From: Desulfobaculum sp044987625
Lineage (GTDB): Bacteria; Desulfobacterota; Desulfovibrionia; Desulfovibrionales; Desulfovibrionaceae
Direction of reading: 5' to 3'
NCBI RefSeq assembly: GCF_044987625.1
Contig: NZ_JBJDSB010000005.1
Coordinates: 124,001-188,000 of the forward strand
DNA: 64,000 nt
The translations under genes were made by a program, and so were the position numbers. The notes under the pieces were generated by a model that saw only the letters and a program-made list of their open reading frames with translations, ran no database searches and was not told the DNA's origin. Numbering within the stretch: position 1 is the stretch's first letter; each line of letters starts with the position of its first letter. Of this stretch, positions 55,093-63,779 are shown one piece after another.

Positions 55093-55136
55093 GCCGCACA
55101 TGGCAGCCCTCTGCTGCGCCATGTGCGGCCTCTTTC
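55093..55136 (+). terminator. Terminator of the zinc-ribbon gene
   Basis: Arms GCCGCACATGGC (55093-55104) and GCCATGTGCGGC (55118-55129) are perfectly complementary, extended inwards by AGC/GCT-type pairs, and followed by CTCTTTC. The U-tract is short. Confidence 0.7.
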
Positions 55137-55257
55137 ATTATGGCCCACGCCCTCAGCCCCAGCGCCCTTCCGCTGTAACGCGTCCCCGCCGCCAGCCCGC
55201 TCCCGCGCGCATGGCCCCTCGGCGCGGGTACGCCACCGGCGCGCCAGCCTCCACTCA

Positions 55258-56478
55258 TTAGCCGTCTTCGGGCGGCGCCTGCACGTCCTCCGTGCTTTCG
55301 CCGCCTTCTCCGCCTTCGCTCTCCCACGGGATCAGCACCTTGACGATATTGCTGATGCCAAAATTCTGGTGGTACTTCTTCAGGTACGCAATGCTCACCC
55401 GCGTCATCTCCTGCCCGCGTGCCAGCACGCGGATAAACTTGCCGTTGCGTTCCAGGGTGACGTCCTCGGCCAGCACCATATTTTCCTGCAAATTATCAAT
55501 AGCCACCTGCCGGACACAGAAGCGCCCCTCATCACCCAGCAGCTTTTTGAACGCTTCCAAAATCTTGGGGTCGTACCAGCCGCCACGCTTGGTCAGCGAT
55601 GAATAGGCCTCCTGCTTGTCCTGTCCCGCCTGCTGGAGCCTGTCGAAATCAAGCACGATTTTAATAATCCGCGAGCCAAGGGGGATAAGCTCCCCGGCCA
55701 CGGAGTCCTGCGGCAGACCTTTGCCGTCAAAGAGCTTGTCCTGATAGGCGATGATGCGACCGACCTCCTCCATACGCGGAATGCGCGTAACAATGCGGGC
55801 GCAGATGTCCGTATGCTCCGAAAACATGGCGTACTCGCCGGGGTTGAGCTGGCGGCCAAGGTTCACGCGGCGCACCAGCTTTTCCGGCAGGGTGATGTAG
55901 CCCAGCAGCGAGAGCATGGCCGCCGTCTCCGTCCGCCACGGATTGGGGTCGTCCACCATGATGGCCAGCTTGCGCACGTAGGGCGTCATACGCGACACCT
56001 GCCCGAACACATCAGGCCGAATGACGGACATCACATCGCTCAGCATGGCGACACTGCCCTTGAGGGTTTCCTCCAGCAGTTCGCGCTCAGAGATAATAAG
56101 CTCGTAGTGCCGCGCGCCATCGGCCAGCGCCCGCACCAGAATTTCCGGCGGGCAGGGCTTGGTGAGCAGGCGAAAAATATTCCCCTCATTCACCGCCTTG
56201 ATGGCCACGTCCAACTCCGCATACCCCGTTAAAAGAATGCGCGAGGCATCGGGAAGCATGTCTTTGACCTCGGCAAGAAACTGCAGTCCGTCCATGCCGG
56301 GCATACGAAAGTCCGACACCACCACGCTGAACGAGCCTTTTTCCGCGATGGTCCGAAGCGCCAACACGCCACTGTTTGCCGTCTCCACGTCGTAGCGTTT
56401 GCGCAACTGGCGCGAGTAGGCGGCGAGCAGATTTGTGTCGTCATCCACAAAGAGGATTCTATGTTTCTTCGTCGCCAT
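55258..56478 (-). CDS. Response regulator with degenerate HD-GYP-like output
   Basis: This is a 406-aa protein. The N-terminal receiver has FVDDDTNLL, phosphoacceptor Asp in VVSDFRMPGMDG, LTGYAE and LTKPC. Residues ~140-340 follow the HD-GYP layout of RpfG proteins, but the HD pair is replaced (MLSLLGYITLP) and the EHHE..DGSGYP block reads IAYQDKLFDGKGLP, so phosphodiesterase activity is unlikely. The C-terminus is acidic. The start overlaps the REC-HDOD gene by 20 bp, and AGGGAGGAG precedes it. Confidence 0.85.
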   Translation of the reverse strand: MATKKHRILFVDDDTNLLAAYSRQLRKRYDVETANSGVLALRTIAEKGSFSVVVSDFRMPGMDGLQFLAEVKDMLPDASRILLTGYAELDVAIKAVNEGNIFRLLTKPCPPEILVRALADGARHYELIISERELLEETLKGSVAMLSDVMSVIRPDVFGQVSRMTPYVRKLAIMVDDPNPWRTETAAMLSLLGYITLPEKLVRRVNLGRQLNPGEYAMFSEHTDICARIVTRIPRMEEVGRIIAYQDKLFDGKGLPQDSVAGELIPLGSRIIKIVLDFDRLQQAGQDKQEAYSSLTKRGGWYDPKILEAFKKLLGDEGRFCVRQVAIDNLQENMVLAEDVTLERNGKFIRVLARGQEMTRVSIAYLKKYHQNFGISNIVKVLIPWESEGGEGGESTEDVQAPPEDG

Positions 56479-57682
56479 GCTCCTCCCTCTCTTCCGGTGA
56501 CACCACCAGCTCCTTCCATGCCTCTATCCTGTCGCCAACACCCGCAATGCGCAGGTACTCCTCGTCCAGCTCCGGGATGGCGTAGTTGCTGTGCAGGACA
56601 TAATACGCATGGTCCAGCCAATTGGCGGCGTGCACCACGCCAACGGTGCTCAGACCGCGCTCCGGATACATGGGCGCGTGGTGGAAGGCGATGGACTCCA
56701 CCACCGCATCCGGCAATCCCCACAGCCCCATCAGGTAGGCGCCCACCTCGGCATGCGTGGTCCCGAAGGTCTCAAATTCCATCCACCGCACCACGCGGTT
56801 TTGCTCGCGCACTTGCGTGAGCATGGTGTTGTACCTGTCCGTAAAGGTGGACGCGAGAATGAGCTTGCCCACGTCGTGCAGCAGGCCCGCAATAAAGCAC
56901 TCGTCCTGCATTTTGGCGTCCATTTTTTCCATTTCCGCGATGTCGCGGCACAGGGTGGACACCCGCATGCTATGGTCCCACAGGCCGGACAGCGAATACT
57001 GCCGCAGCTCCTCGCTGTGAAATTCCGAAAAGATATTCACGGACAGCACAAGGGCCTTGATGACCTTAAGCCCGAGGAGCGCCACGGCTTGCTCCGGGCT
57101 GGAGATATGCCGCGCAAAGCCAAAGAACGACGAGTTCACCAGCTTGAGGATTTTGGCGCTCATGGAAATATCGTGCGAGATAATTTCCCCTACCTTGGCG
57201 ATGGACGGCTCGGGCTTGTTCATCTCCTCGGTAAGCTGGTGGTATGCCTCGGACAGCGACGGGAGCGACTCAATACGCGACACCATCTCACGCAGGGTAT
57301 CCACGGACACGATGTCCTGCACTTCCAGCGCCTTGGAGATGACATCCTGCAACTTTTCCGGTGAGCAAGGTTTGGACACATACTGATGTGCGGGCAGGAC
57401 AGAGCGCACCACAAGGTCAAGGTCCGAGTGGCCGGACAAAACAATGCGCGCTACTCCGGGATGATGCTCCATCACCTCGTGCAGTAGCGCCGCGCCATCC
57501 ATCATGGGCATGCGCATGTCCGTAACCACCACGTCAAAGTGCTTCTCGTCCAACAGACGAAGCGCCTCCTCGCCGCTGGCGGCAAAGGCCATGTCCCATT
57601 CCTGCCGCTTGGGCCGCAGCATGCGCCGCAGCCCCTGCAAGACATTGGACTCGTCATCCACAAAGAGAATCCGTCTGCTCAT
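56459..57682 (-). CDS. Response regulator with HDOD output domain
   Basis: This 407-aa protein has an N-terminal receiver (FVDDESNVL, Asp in VVTDMRMPMMDG, LSGHSD, VSKPC) and an HDOD domain at about 135-330 containing LPSLSEAYHQL, the LKLVNSSFFG helix and the HD pair in GLLHDVGKLI. HDOD proteins act in signalling as binding scaffolds, usually without proven enzymatic activity. It lies 21 bp after the PAS/GAF kinase, its likely phosphodonor, and overlaps the next gene. Confidence 0.9.
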   Translation of the reverse strand: MSRRILFVDDESNVLQGLRRMLRPKRQEWDMAFAASGEEALRLLDEKHFDVVVTDMRMPMMDGAALLHEVMEHHPGVARIVLSGHSDLDLVVRSVLPAHQYVSKPCSPEKLQDVISKALEVQDIVSVDTLREMVSRIESLPSLSEAYHQLTEEMNKPEPSIAKVGEIISHDISMSAKILKLVNSSFFGFARHISSPEQAVALLGLKVIKALVLSVNIFSEFHSEELRQYSLSGLWDHSMRVSTLCRDIAEMEKMDAKMQDECFIAGLLHDVGKLILASTFTDRYNTMLTQVREQNRVVRWMEFETFGTTHAEVGAYLMGLWGLPDAVVESIAFHHAPMYPERGLSTVGVVHAANWLDHAYYVLHSNYAIPELDEEYLRIAGVGDRIEAWKELVVSPEEREEHGDEET

Positions 57683-57703
57683 ACGACTGGGTCTCCTTCC
57701 GGT

Positions 57704-60160
57704 CTACGCATCCAAAGGAAGCCAGATGATGAATTCCGCACCTTGGCCCTCCTCGCTTTCCACGGAGAGCCGGCCCCCGTGCTTCTCCACAATAATGCCG
57801 TGTGCCATGGCCAGCCCTTGCCCCGTGCCCTTGCCCACCTCCTTGGTGGTAAAGAAGGGATCAAACACCCGCTTGCGCACATCTTCAGGCATGCCGGTGC
57901 CCGTATCACGGAAACGCAGTTCCACGCCGCCATCCGCCTGCGCCGAGGACACATATATCGTCCCCCGCTCTCCGGTGGCGCCCACCTTGGCCTCTATGGC
58001 CTGAGCGGCGTTCACCACAAAATTTAAAAACGCTTGATTCAACTCCGCCGCGTAACAGGTCACCGGCGGCAAGGCGTCATCAAGGTTGTATTCCACATCC
58101 GCCACCTGCTTCCACTCGTTGCTGGCAACGGTGATGGTATTGCGCAGGGCGTCGTTTAAATCCGTGCCCACCTTGCCGCTTTCGCCGGGGTGGGCGAACT
58201 TCTTCATGGACTGCACAATAACGGCGATGCGGTCCACACCGTCCAGCGTCTGTTCAATGGCGGCGGGCACTTCCTCCAGCAGGTAGTCCACGTCCGCCTC
58301 TTCCATGGTTTCAATCATCTTGCCCGCGGCCTGCGCCCGTTCCTGTTCCGTGCCGCTGGTGCATGTGTTGGACGCCGCGCGGCACGCCGACAGCACGCCT
58401 ATGACGTCGTCAAACGCGTCCTTAATAAACCGCAGATTGTCGCTCACATACTGCGCCGGAGTGTTGATTTCATGCGCGATCCCCGCGGCCAACTGACCGA
58501 TGGACTCCAGCTTCTGCGCCTGCAGGAGTTGGCTCTCCAGCTTTTTGCGCTCCGTCACGTCCATAACCACGGCAAACGCGCCCTCAAATTCCGCCTCCTC
58601 CGTAAACAGCGGCGTTGGCGACACAAGGGAGAACACCTCGCGTCCCTCTGGCCCAACCCAGGTCAGCTCAAAGCTCTCGGAGCTGCCCATCTGGCGTTTT
58701 TCGTGCTCCTCCAGCATCTTTTCACGATTCACCTCATCCAAAAATTCCAAAACCGTTTCGCCCAGCACCTCGGGGCGCGCTTTGCCCAGCATCTCGCACA
58801 CGCGGCGGTTCACATAGGTAATGCGCAGCTCCGCATCCGTAATAATCAGCCCCTCCTGCATGTTCTCCACAAGAGTGCGGTTGCGCTCCTCGCTGCGCGC
58901 CAACTGCTCGGCCACCCGGCGGCTCTCCTGCGCGCTACTGATGACGTCCGCCAAGGCCTCGTACAGCCGCAAATCGCCCTCCGACCACAACGCGCCGCCC
59001 GTCAGGCGCTCAAAAGTCATGCAGCCAACCCATTTGCCACCGGTAAACATCGGCACGGCGGCAAGGGCGCTCACCTGCCGCTTTTCCAGCCATTTGCGTT
59101 CGCCCCGCGCCTGCTGCGGCACATCATCCAGCGAGGCCAGCACCACCCGCGTTCCCGCCTTTAAGGTTTCAACCCACCAGGGAATTACGGACAGCGCCAC
59201 ATCCCGCGCGGATGCCGGGCACTTCGTGGCCTGCTTTTCGCGCCACGTGTACGACTGCACCATGTGCCGCTCATCCTGCGTCAGCCTGAACACGCAGCAC
59301 CGGTCCACCTGCGCAAACTCGCCAATCTGTTGCAACGCATCGCGGATGACGGCGTTGATATCGCTGCCCCTGTCGCTGACAAAGCGCCGCGTCAACTGCG
59401 AGACCAGCGCCTCCAGCTTCATGCGGTACTCAAGCCCCCGCACGGCGGCGTCCATCTCCGTAATGTCACGCAGGAATCCCTCCGCGCAGAAGAACCGCCC
59501 CTCGGAGTCCTCAAGCCCGCGCGCGTCCATAGACACCAGAATGCGCGTCCCGTCCGCGCGCTGCATCTGGCACTGATAATCGCTCACCACCCCATCCAGC
59601 GCCAAGGCGGCGATGAACTTGTCAAACTCCTCCGGCCGGACGAACATCGCCGACAGCCCGGAAAGCTCCATAACTTTATGGGGAGATGGCAAACCAAGAA
59701 TCCGCGCCAGGGCTGGATTGGCCCGCAGCACCCGACCATGCGGGGCGAGGCGGAAGACGCCTTCCTGCGCGTTGTCAATAATGGCGCGGCAGCGGCGCTC
59801 ACTTTCAATTAGTGTCGCCTCCACCTGCTTGCGGACGGAAATATCATGCACCAAGCACAGCATGGCCTTTTTCTCCCCCCACTTGGAAGGAGAGACGGCA
59901 AGCTCCACGTTGTAGACCCGCGAATCCACCGTGTGCTGGGCCTCCACGGCAAAGGCTCCGCTCTTCCATACATGGCTCAGTGCTTCGGCAGGATACGGAA
60001 CAATGGCATCGCCAAACCCAGCAAGGCCATCCGGGTCGTCCTCGCGCAGGCCATACTGCTCCCGCGCGACGGCATTTGCCCACAGGACAATGCCCTCGCC
60101 ACTCACAATCATGGCAGGAATAGCGGCGTGTTCCAGAATCGATTCGTCGCGGGGCCTCAA
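57704..60160 (-). CDS. Soluble PAS/PAS/GAF/PAS sensor histidine kinase
   Basis: This 818-aa kinase lacks membrane segments. Domains in order: PAS (about 10-120), PAS (125-240), GAF (255-420), PAS (430-545), HisKA with GIAHEINTPAQYV (about 560-640, containing a longer insert than usual), and HATPase with FLNFVVNAAQA, DTGTGM and GTGQGLAM. I choose the TTG at 60160 because GGGAGG lies 8 bases upstream; another TTG at 60190 has no ribosome-binding site. It heads the operon with the REC-HDOD and REC-HD-GYP-like proteins and probably phosphorylates them. Confidence 0.9.
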   Translation of the reverse strand: MRPRDESILEHAAIPAMIVSGEGIVLWANAVAREQYGLREDDPDGLAGFGDAIVPYPAEALSHVWKSGAFAVEAQHTVDSRVYNVELAVSPSKWGEKKAMLCLVHDISVRKQVEATLIESERRCRAIIDNAQEGVFRLAPHGRVLRANPALARILGLPSPHKVMELSGLSAMFVRPEEFDKFIAALALDGVVSDYQCQMQRADGTRILVSMDARGLEDSEGRFFCAEGFLRDITEMDAAVRGLEYRMKLEALVSQLTRRFVSDRGSDINAVIRDALQQIGEFAQVDRCCVFRLTQDERHMVQSYTWREKQATKCPASARDVALSVIPWWVETLKAGTRVVLASLDDVPQQARGERKWLEKRQVSALAAVPMFTGGKWVGCMTFERLTGGALWSEGDLRLYEALADVISSAQESRRVAEQLARSEERNRTLVENMQEGLIITDAELRITYVNRRVCEMLGKARPEVLGETVLEFLDEVNREKMLEEHEKRQMGSSESFELTWVGPEGREVFSLVSPTPLFTEEAEFEGAFAVVMDVTERKKLESQLLQAQKLESIGQLAAGIAHEINTPAQYVSDNLRFIKDAFDDVIGVLSACRAASNTCTSGTEQERAQAAGKMIETMEEADVDYLLEEVPAAIEQTLDGVDRIAVIVQSMKKFAHPGESGKVGTDLNDALRNTITVASNEWKQVADVEYNLDDALPPVTCYAAELNQAFLNFVVNAAQAIEAKVGATGERGTIYVSSAQADGGVELRFRDTGTGMPEDVRKRVFDPFFTTKEVGKGTGQGLAMAHGIIVEKHGGRLSVESEEGQGAEFIIWLPLDA

Positions 60161-60292
60161 CGGGTATGCCTCCCAGTACGCTTCACGCAAATACAGGACC
60201 GGTCAGTGCGGACACACTTCCTAGCATACCTCAAACACCACGCCGGGAGTAGAGGGGAAAGACAAAAATCGGGGGAAGAAAGAAAAGGCGGG

Positions 60293-60865
60293 CTACAGCA
60301 AAGCCGAGAAGACTCCGTGCTCGCGCAGGATGTTCACGCCAATGCCCATCAGGGTGACGCCGCCGACCATACCGGCGTAGCGCCCAAGGCAGCACGACTG
60401 CCCAAGCAGGCGGCCGCCCCATACGCCAGCGGCAGTAAACACAAACGCCACCACACCAATAATCACCGCAGGTAGAAGGATAGGACGCCCCATCAACGAA
60501 TAACTGGCGCCCACCGCCAACGCATCAATACTGGTGGCGACAGAGAGCATCACCAGCGACAGCCCGCGCGTGGGATCGTTGTCCGTGCATTCACACTCGT
60601 CCTTCAGAGCCTCCACAAACATATGCGCGCCAATAAGGAACAACAACCCAAAGGCGCACCAATGCGCCCAATTCTCAACAAACACGCGCACGGAAAGGCC
60701 CATCCACCACCCGGCAACAGGCATCATGGCCTGAAACAGGCCAAAGTGCCACGCAAGGCGCGCCACAGGCCGCCACGACCGGGTGCTCATCCCCGCCCCC
60801 GCCGCAACGGACACCGCAAAAGCGTCCATGGCCAGCGCCACAGCAACTGCAAAAATCTCAAACAT
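60293..60865 (-). CDS. mntP: Putative manganese efflux pump MntP
   Basis: This is a 190-residue membrane protein with six segments. The two family repeats contain the functional acidic residues in VALAMDAFAVS (residues 9-19) and VATSIDALAVG (near 108-118). MntP exports Mn2+ to prevent toxicity. No yybP-ykoY manganese riboswitch is visible in the 120 bp upstream. The gene is divergent from arsC. Confidence 0.92.
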   Translation of the reverse strand: MFEIFAVAVALAMDAFAVSVAAGAGMSTRSWRPVARLAWHFGLFQAMMPVAGWWMGLSVRVFVENWAHWCAFGLLFLIGAHMFVEALKDECECTDNDPTRGLSLVMLSVATSIDALAVGASYSLMGRPILLPAVIIGVVAFVFTAAGVWGGRLLGQSCCLGRYAGMVGGVTLMGIGVNILREHGVFSALL

Positions 60866-60987
60866 GTCTCAGTTCTTCCTTATTCCGGATTCCTCACACA
60901 GTGTGCTTGCCCTAGCTTGCACAGCTTCCCCCCATTTGCAAGGCCCCCGTCACACAGCCGTAACACGGCCTCTGTACGCTGCTGCCC

Positions 60988-61482
<495 letters not shown>

Positions 61483-61484
61483 CC

Positions 61485-61518
61485 CCCGCCCGCCACCACG
61501 GTGGGCGGCCCTCTTTTG
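61485..61518 (+). terminator. Probable terminator of arsC
   Basis: The hairpin CCGCCC...GGGCGG with internal GCCACC/GGT pairing just after the stop is followed by CCCTCTTTTG. The T-tract is interrupted. Confidence 0.55.
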
Positions 61519-61689
61519 CGCACCAAAAATTCCCCGCAACGCCCACCACATAAGACCTTTTGCATTCATATCCGATATAGGATAACCTACATGGCAAACC
61601 TGCCTTCCGGGCGGTTTTTGCAGGCCAGAAGCCGCGGCGTTTTCATGAGCGCCGCCATCGTTCATCCCTCTGTCCGAACTGGAAGAATC

Positions 61690-62619
61690 ATGCCCCAGAC
61701 CACTGACACGCACACCACTCCGGCCCTGAGTAACAGCACCATTGCACCGGATACCGCCACCATTCTGCGTGAAGTCAAGCGCCTGTACGCCGACTGCGGC
61801 CTCGGCCATCTCCCCAGCATTATCACGGACACCCACGCCAGTATTCTGCGCCTGTTCCGCGGCGATATGCCCGGCTACCGCCAAAGCACCGCGCCCTACC
61901 ACGACTTGGAGCACACCCTCTCCGTCGTGCTCGCCTCCGCGCGCCTTGTGCACGGCATCAGCACCACGCGCGCCGTCTCCGACGATCTGTTCACGGTCGC
62001 CGTCGTCGCCGCCTATTTCCACGACACCGGCATGCTGCAGGACGAAACCGATACAACCGGTACCGGCGCAAAGCACACCGTCGGGCACGAGGACCGCTCC
62101 ATCGCCATCATGCGCAGCCTTCTCGCCACACACGCCGTCCCCGCCCACACCTGCGACGCCATCGCCAGCGCCATCGACTGCACACGCCTCGCCCTTACAC
62201 CAGCAGACATCGCCTTCCCAACACCAGACGCCAAAGACGCCGGACTCATCGTCGGATCAGCCGACCTCATCGCCCAACTCGCCGACCGCAAATATCTGGA
62301 AAAACTGCCGCTCCTCTTCAAAGAATTTCAGGAAGCCCGCATCCCCGGCTACGTCACCCAGCGCGACCTGTTCCAAAAAACTGCGCCCTTCTACAACAAC
62401 GTCGTGCGCCCACGCCTCGACCACGACCTGGGCGCCGTCACCCGGTTCATGCGACTGCACTTCCTCCACCGCTTCGGCCTCGACCATGACCCGTATCAAC
62501 ACGCCATCGATGCCAACCTCGGACACCTGCGCTACCTCCTCAAAACCACCGGACCAAACGACATCACCACCAAACTCCGCCGTAAAAACGACGTGCTGCA
62601 TGTGAGTGAGACTGTTTAG
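61690..62619 (+). CDS. HD-domain protein (putative metal-dependent phosphohydrolase)
   Basis: This is a 309-residue soluble protein. The HD pattern is clear: first His in YHDLEHTL (near residue 74), the HD pair in AYFHDTG (near 113), then HEDRSIAIM and a later Asp in GSADLIAQ. This is the layout of HD phosphohydrolases and cyclic-nucleotide phosphodiesterases. The start is uncertain: ATG 61690 has GGAAG 5 bases upstream and begins the predicted domain region; ATGs at 61591 and 61645 are in frame and would add a low-complexity leader. Codon use is unusually biased to C-ending codons in the second half. Confidence 0.82.
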   Translation: MPQTTDTHTTPALSNSTIAPDTATILREVKRLYADCGLGHLPSIITDTHASILRLFRGDMPGYRQSTAPYHDLEHTLSVVLASARLVHGISTTRAVSDDLFTVAVVAAYFHDTGMLQDETDTTGTGAKHTVGHEDRSIAIMRSLLATHAVPAHTCDAIASAIDCTRLALTPADIAFPTPDAKDAGLIVGSADLIAQLADRKYLEKLPLLFKEFQEARIPGYVTQRDLFQKTAPFYNNVVRPRLDHDLGAVTRFMRLHFLHRFGLDHDPYQHAIDANLGHLRYLLKTTGPNDITTKLRRKNDVLHVSETV

Positions 62620-62621
62620 AA

Positions 62622-62638
62622 GAAAGAAAGAAAGAAAG
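62622..62638 (+). repeat. Short GAAA tandem repeat
   Basis: Four GAAA units in a row directly follow the stop of the HD-domain gene. This is a simple-sequence tract, possibly variable in length. Confidence 0.7.
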
Positions 62639-62654
62639 GCAATGCCTCCGGCGG

Positions 62655-62677
62655 GTTAAGGGAATGATTCCCTTAAC
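62655..62677 (+). repeat. Perfect inverted repeat GTTAAGGGAAT/ATTCCCTTAAC
   Basis: Eleven-bp arms surround a single central G. It could fold as an mRNA hairpin or bind a dimeric protein. It lies 36 bp after the HD-domain gene. Confidence 0.7.
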
Positions 62678-62687
62678 AATCCCCAGG

Positions 62688-62716
62688 ATTTTTCGGGCGG
62701 AAGCCGCCCGAAAAAT
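62688..62716 (+). terminator. Hairpin with A/T flanks, probable bidirectional terminator
   Basis: A perfect 13-bp stem ATTTTTCGGGCGG/CCGCCCGAAAAAT has an AAG loop. The A5/T5 ends allow intrinsic termination, though on the plus strand the A residues, not T, follow the GC core, so action on the minus strand is better. Confidence 0.55.
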
Positions 62717-62900
62717 AGGGGTGGGTGGGCGGGGTCTTCTGCCTTCTCTTTGTTCTTCACACACACGAGCAGGGATTCTCACCGCCCTTCACGCACCACC
62801 GACGCCCCCAAAAAAATCTCTCCCCATAAGCACGGACGAGAGCCGTCAGGGGTGACGACCGCCCCATCCAAGAGCACCCGGCCTGTGCGCACACGGGATC

Positions 62901-62923
62901 TTTAAGGGCCCACGGCCCTTAAA
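62901..62923. repeat. Perfect inverted repeat TTTAAGGGCC/GGCCCTTAAA
   Basis: Ten-bp arms surround a CAC loop. It shares the TTAAGGG core with the repeat at 62655. Confidence 0.65.
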
Positions 62924-63005
62924 CCTGCGGAGCACAAAAAGCCCGGCCTTCTCTCCACCACAGCGCCCCCTCACCGCCAACGCCCGGTCTCCTCCTGCCG
63001 TCCAT

Positions 63006-63034
63006 AAAAAAACGCCCCGCGTTGGCGGGGCGTT
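63006..63034 (-). terminator. Terminator of the gene at 63058
   Basis: A 10-bp stem AACGCCCCGC/GCGGGGCGTT has a 4-base loop and is followed on the minus strand by a U7 tract. It lies 24 bp after the stop. Confidence 0.93.
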
Positions 63035-63057
63035 GTGATGTTGGTGCAGTGTTTGGC

Positions 63058-63777
63058 TTAGTTGCGAATCTTGGCGTCGGTCTTTTCGGGGTGTTTGTCG
63101 ATGCGCATGATGCGCTTGTGCGCGGAGTCGGCGATGTTTTTCATAACGCGCTTGAGGTCTGAGCCTTCCCAAAGGACGGCGACGGTCTCGTTGTTGCGCA
63201 CCTTTTCGCTTATTTCGTAGCCCTTTTCGTTTTCCGCTTCGAGGATGATGTCGTCTTCGTCCACGAGTTCCTCACCGTTCAGGGCTTTGGCGAACAGCTC
63301 GCGGACGGTGTATCCGAAGCAGGTCCGCACGTCCTCAGCGGTTTCCGCGAGGCTAAGCTTGTTTCTGTACTCCGGCAGCACCTCGTTTTCGTACTTCACG
63401 AAGGAAAACTGTTTTGTCATTGGCTTCTCCTTGTTGGGTTCCTCAAGGACAGGGCCTTTACGCCTTGCGCTTGTCGCCTGTGGTCCGGCTTGCCGCAGTG
63501 CGGGGCAGCTGGCACCGCCGAGGCGGCGGCAAATATCTTCGTACTTAAGCTCCGGGTGGCTGACGTACAGGTAATGAACGACATGCTCACCGACTTTGCT
63601 GGCGTACACCTCGGCGCGCAGCCCGGGCAGGGCCTGACGAACCACAACGGCCGTGGCGCGGGCGACACTGCCGCCTGTGACGAAGGCGGCGAAGGCCTGC
63701 GGCGTGCCAGCATGCGCTGGTGCGATGGTCATGCTGACGAGTGCCGTTACCAATACGGTGAGACATAGCAGACGCAT
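63058..63777 (-). CDS. Exported protein of unknown function with a separable C-terminal domain
   Basis: The 239-aa frame starts at ATG 63777 behind GGGGAG and has a signal peptide (MRLLCLTVLVTALVSM, cleavage near AHA at residue 23). Residues 24-100 form an unknown domain with CRRLGGASC. A linker follows, then from residue 120 a charged ~120-residue domain (MTKQFSFVKYENEVLPEYRN start). That methionine at 63420 has its own perfect AAGGAG, so the C-terminal 120 aa may also be made as a separate protein or represent a second gene whose upstream stop was lost. I recognise neither half. The preceding thioredoxin-fold gene ends 2 bp upstream. Confidence 0.65.
   Translation of the reverse strand: MRLLCLTVLVTALVSMTIAPAHAGTPQAFAAFVTGGSVARATAVVVRQALPGLRAEVYASKVGEHVVHYLYVSHPELKYEDICRRLGGASCPALRQAGPQATSARRKGPVLEEPNKEKPMTKQFSFVKYENEVLPEYRNKLSLAETAEDVRTCFGYTVRELFAKALNGEELVDEDDIILEAENEKGYEISEKVRNNETVAVLWEGSDLKRVMKNIADSAHKRIMRIDKHPEKTDAKIRN
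63420..63433 (-). promoter_or_regulatory. Internal ribosome-binding site and ATG inside the gene at 63058
   Basis: On the minus strand AAGGAGAAGCCA directly precedes ATG 63420 in the same frame. The element is as strong as any gene-start site in the window, so an independent 120-aa product is plausible. Confidence 0.6.
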
Positions 63778-63779
63778 AG

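Larger units (their letters stand above)
62620..63057. other. Hairpin-rich intergenic region between convergent genes
   Basis: No gene is supported. The region starts with (GAAA)n tandem units and contains three perfect inverted repeats plus a minus-strand terminator, listed separately. It also contains several short GC-rich stretches with no recognisable content. Confidence 0.6.

Noticed and set aside
60866..60987. A possible manganese riboswitch upstream of mntP.
   Set aside because: None of the conserved yybP-ykoY loop sequences is present.
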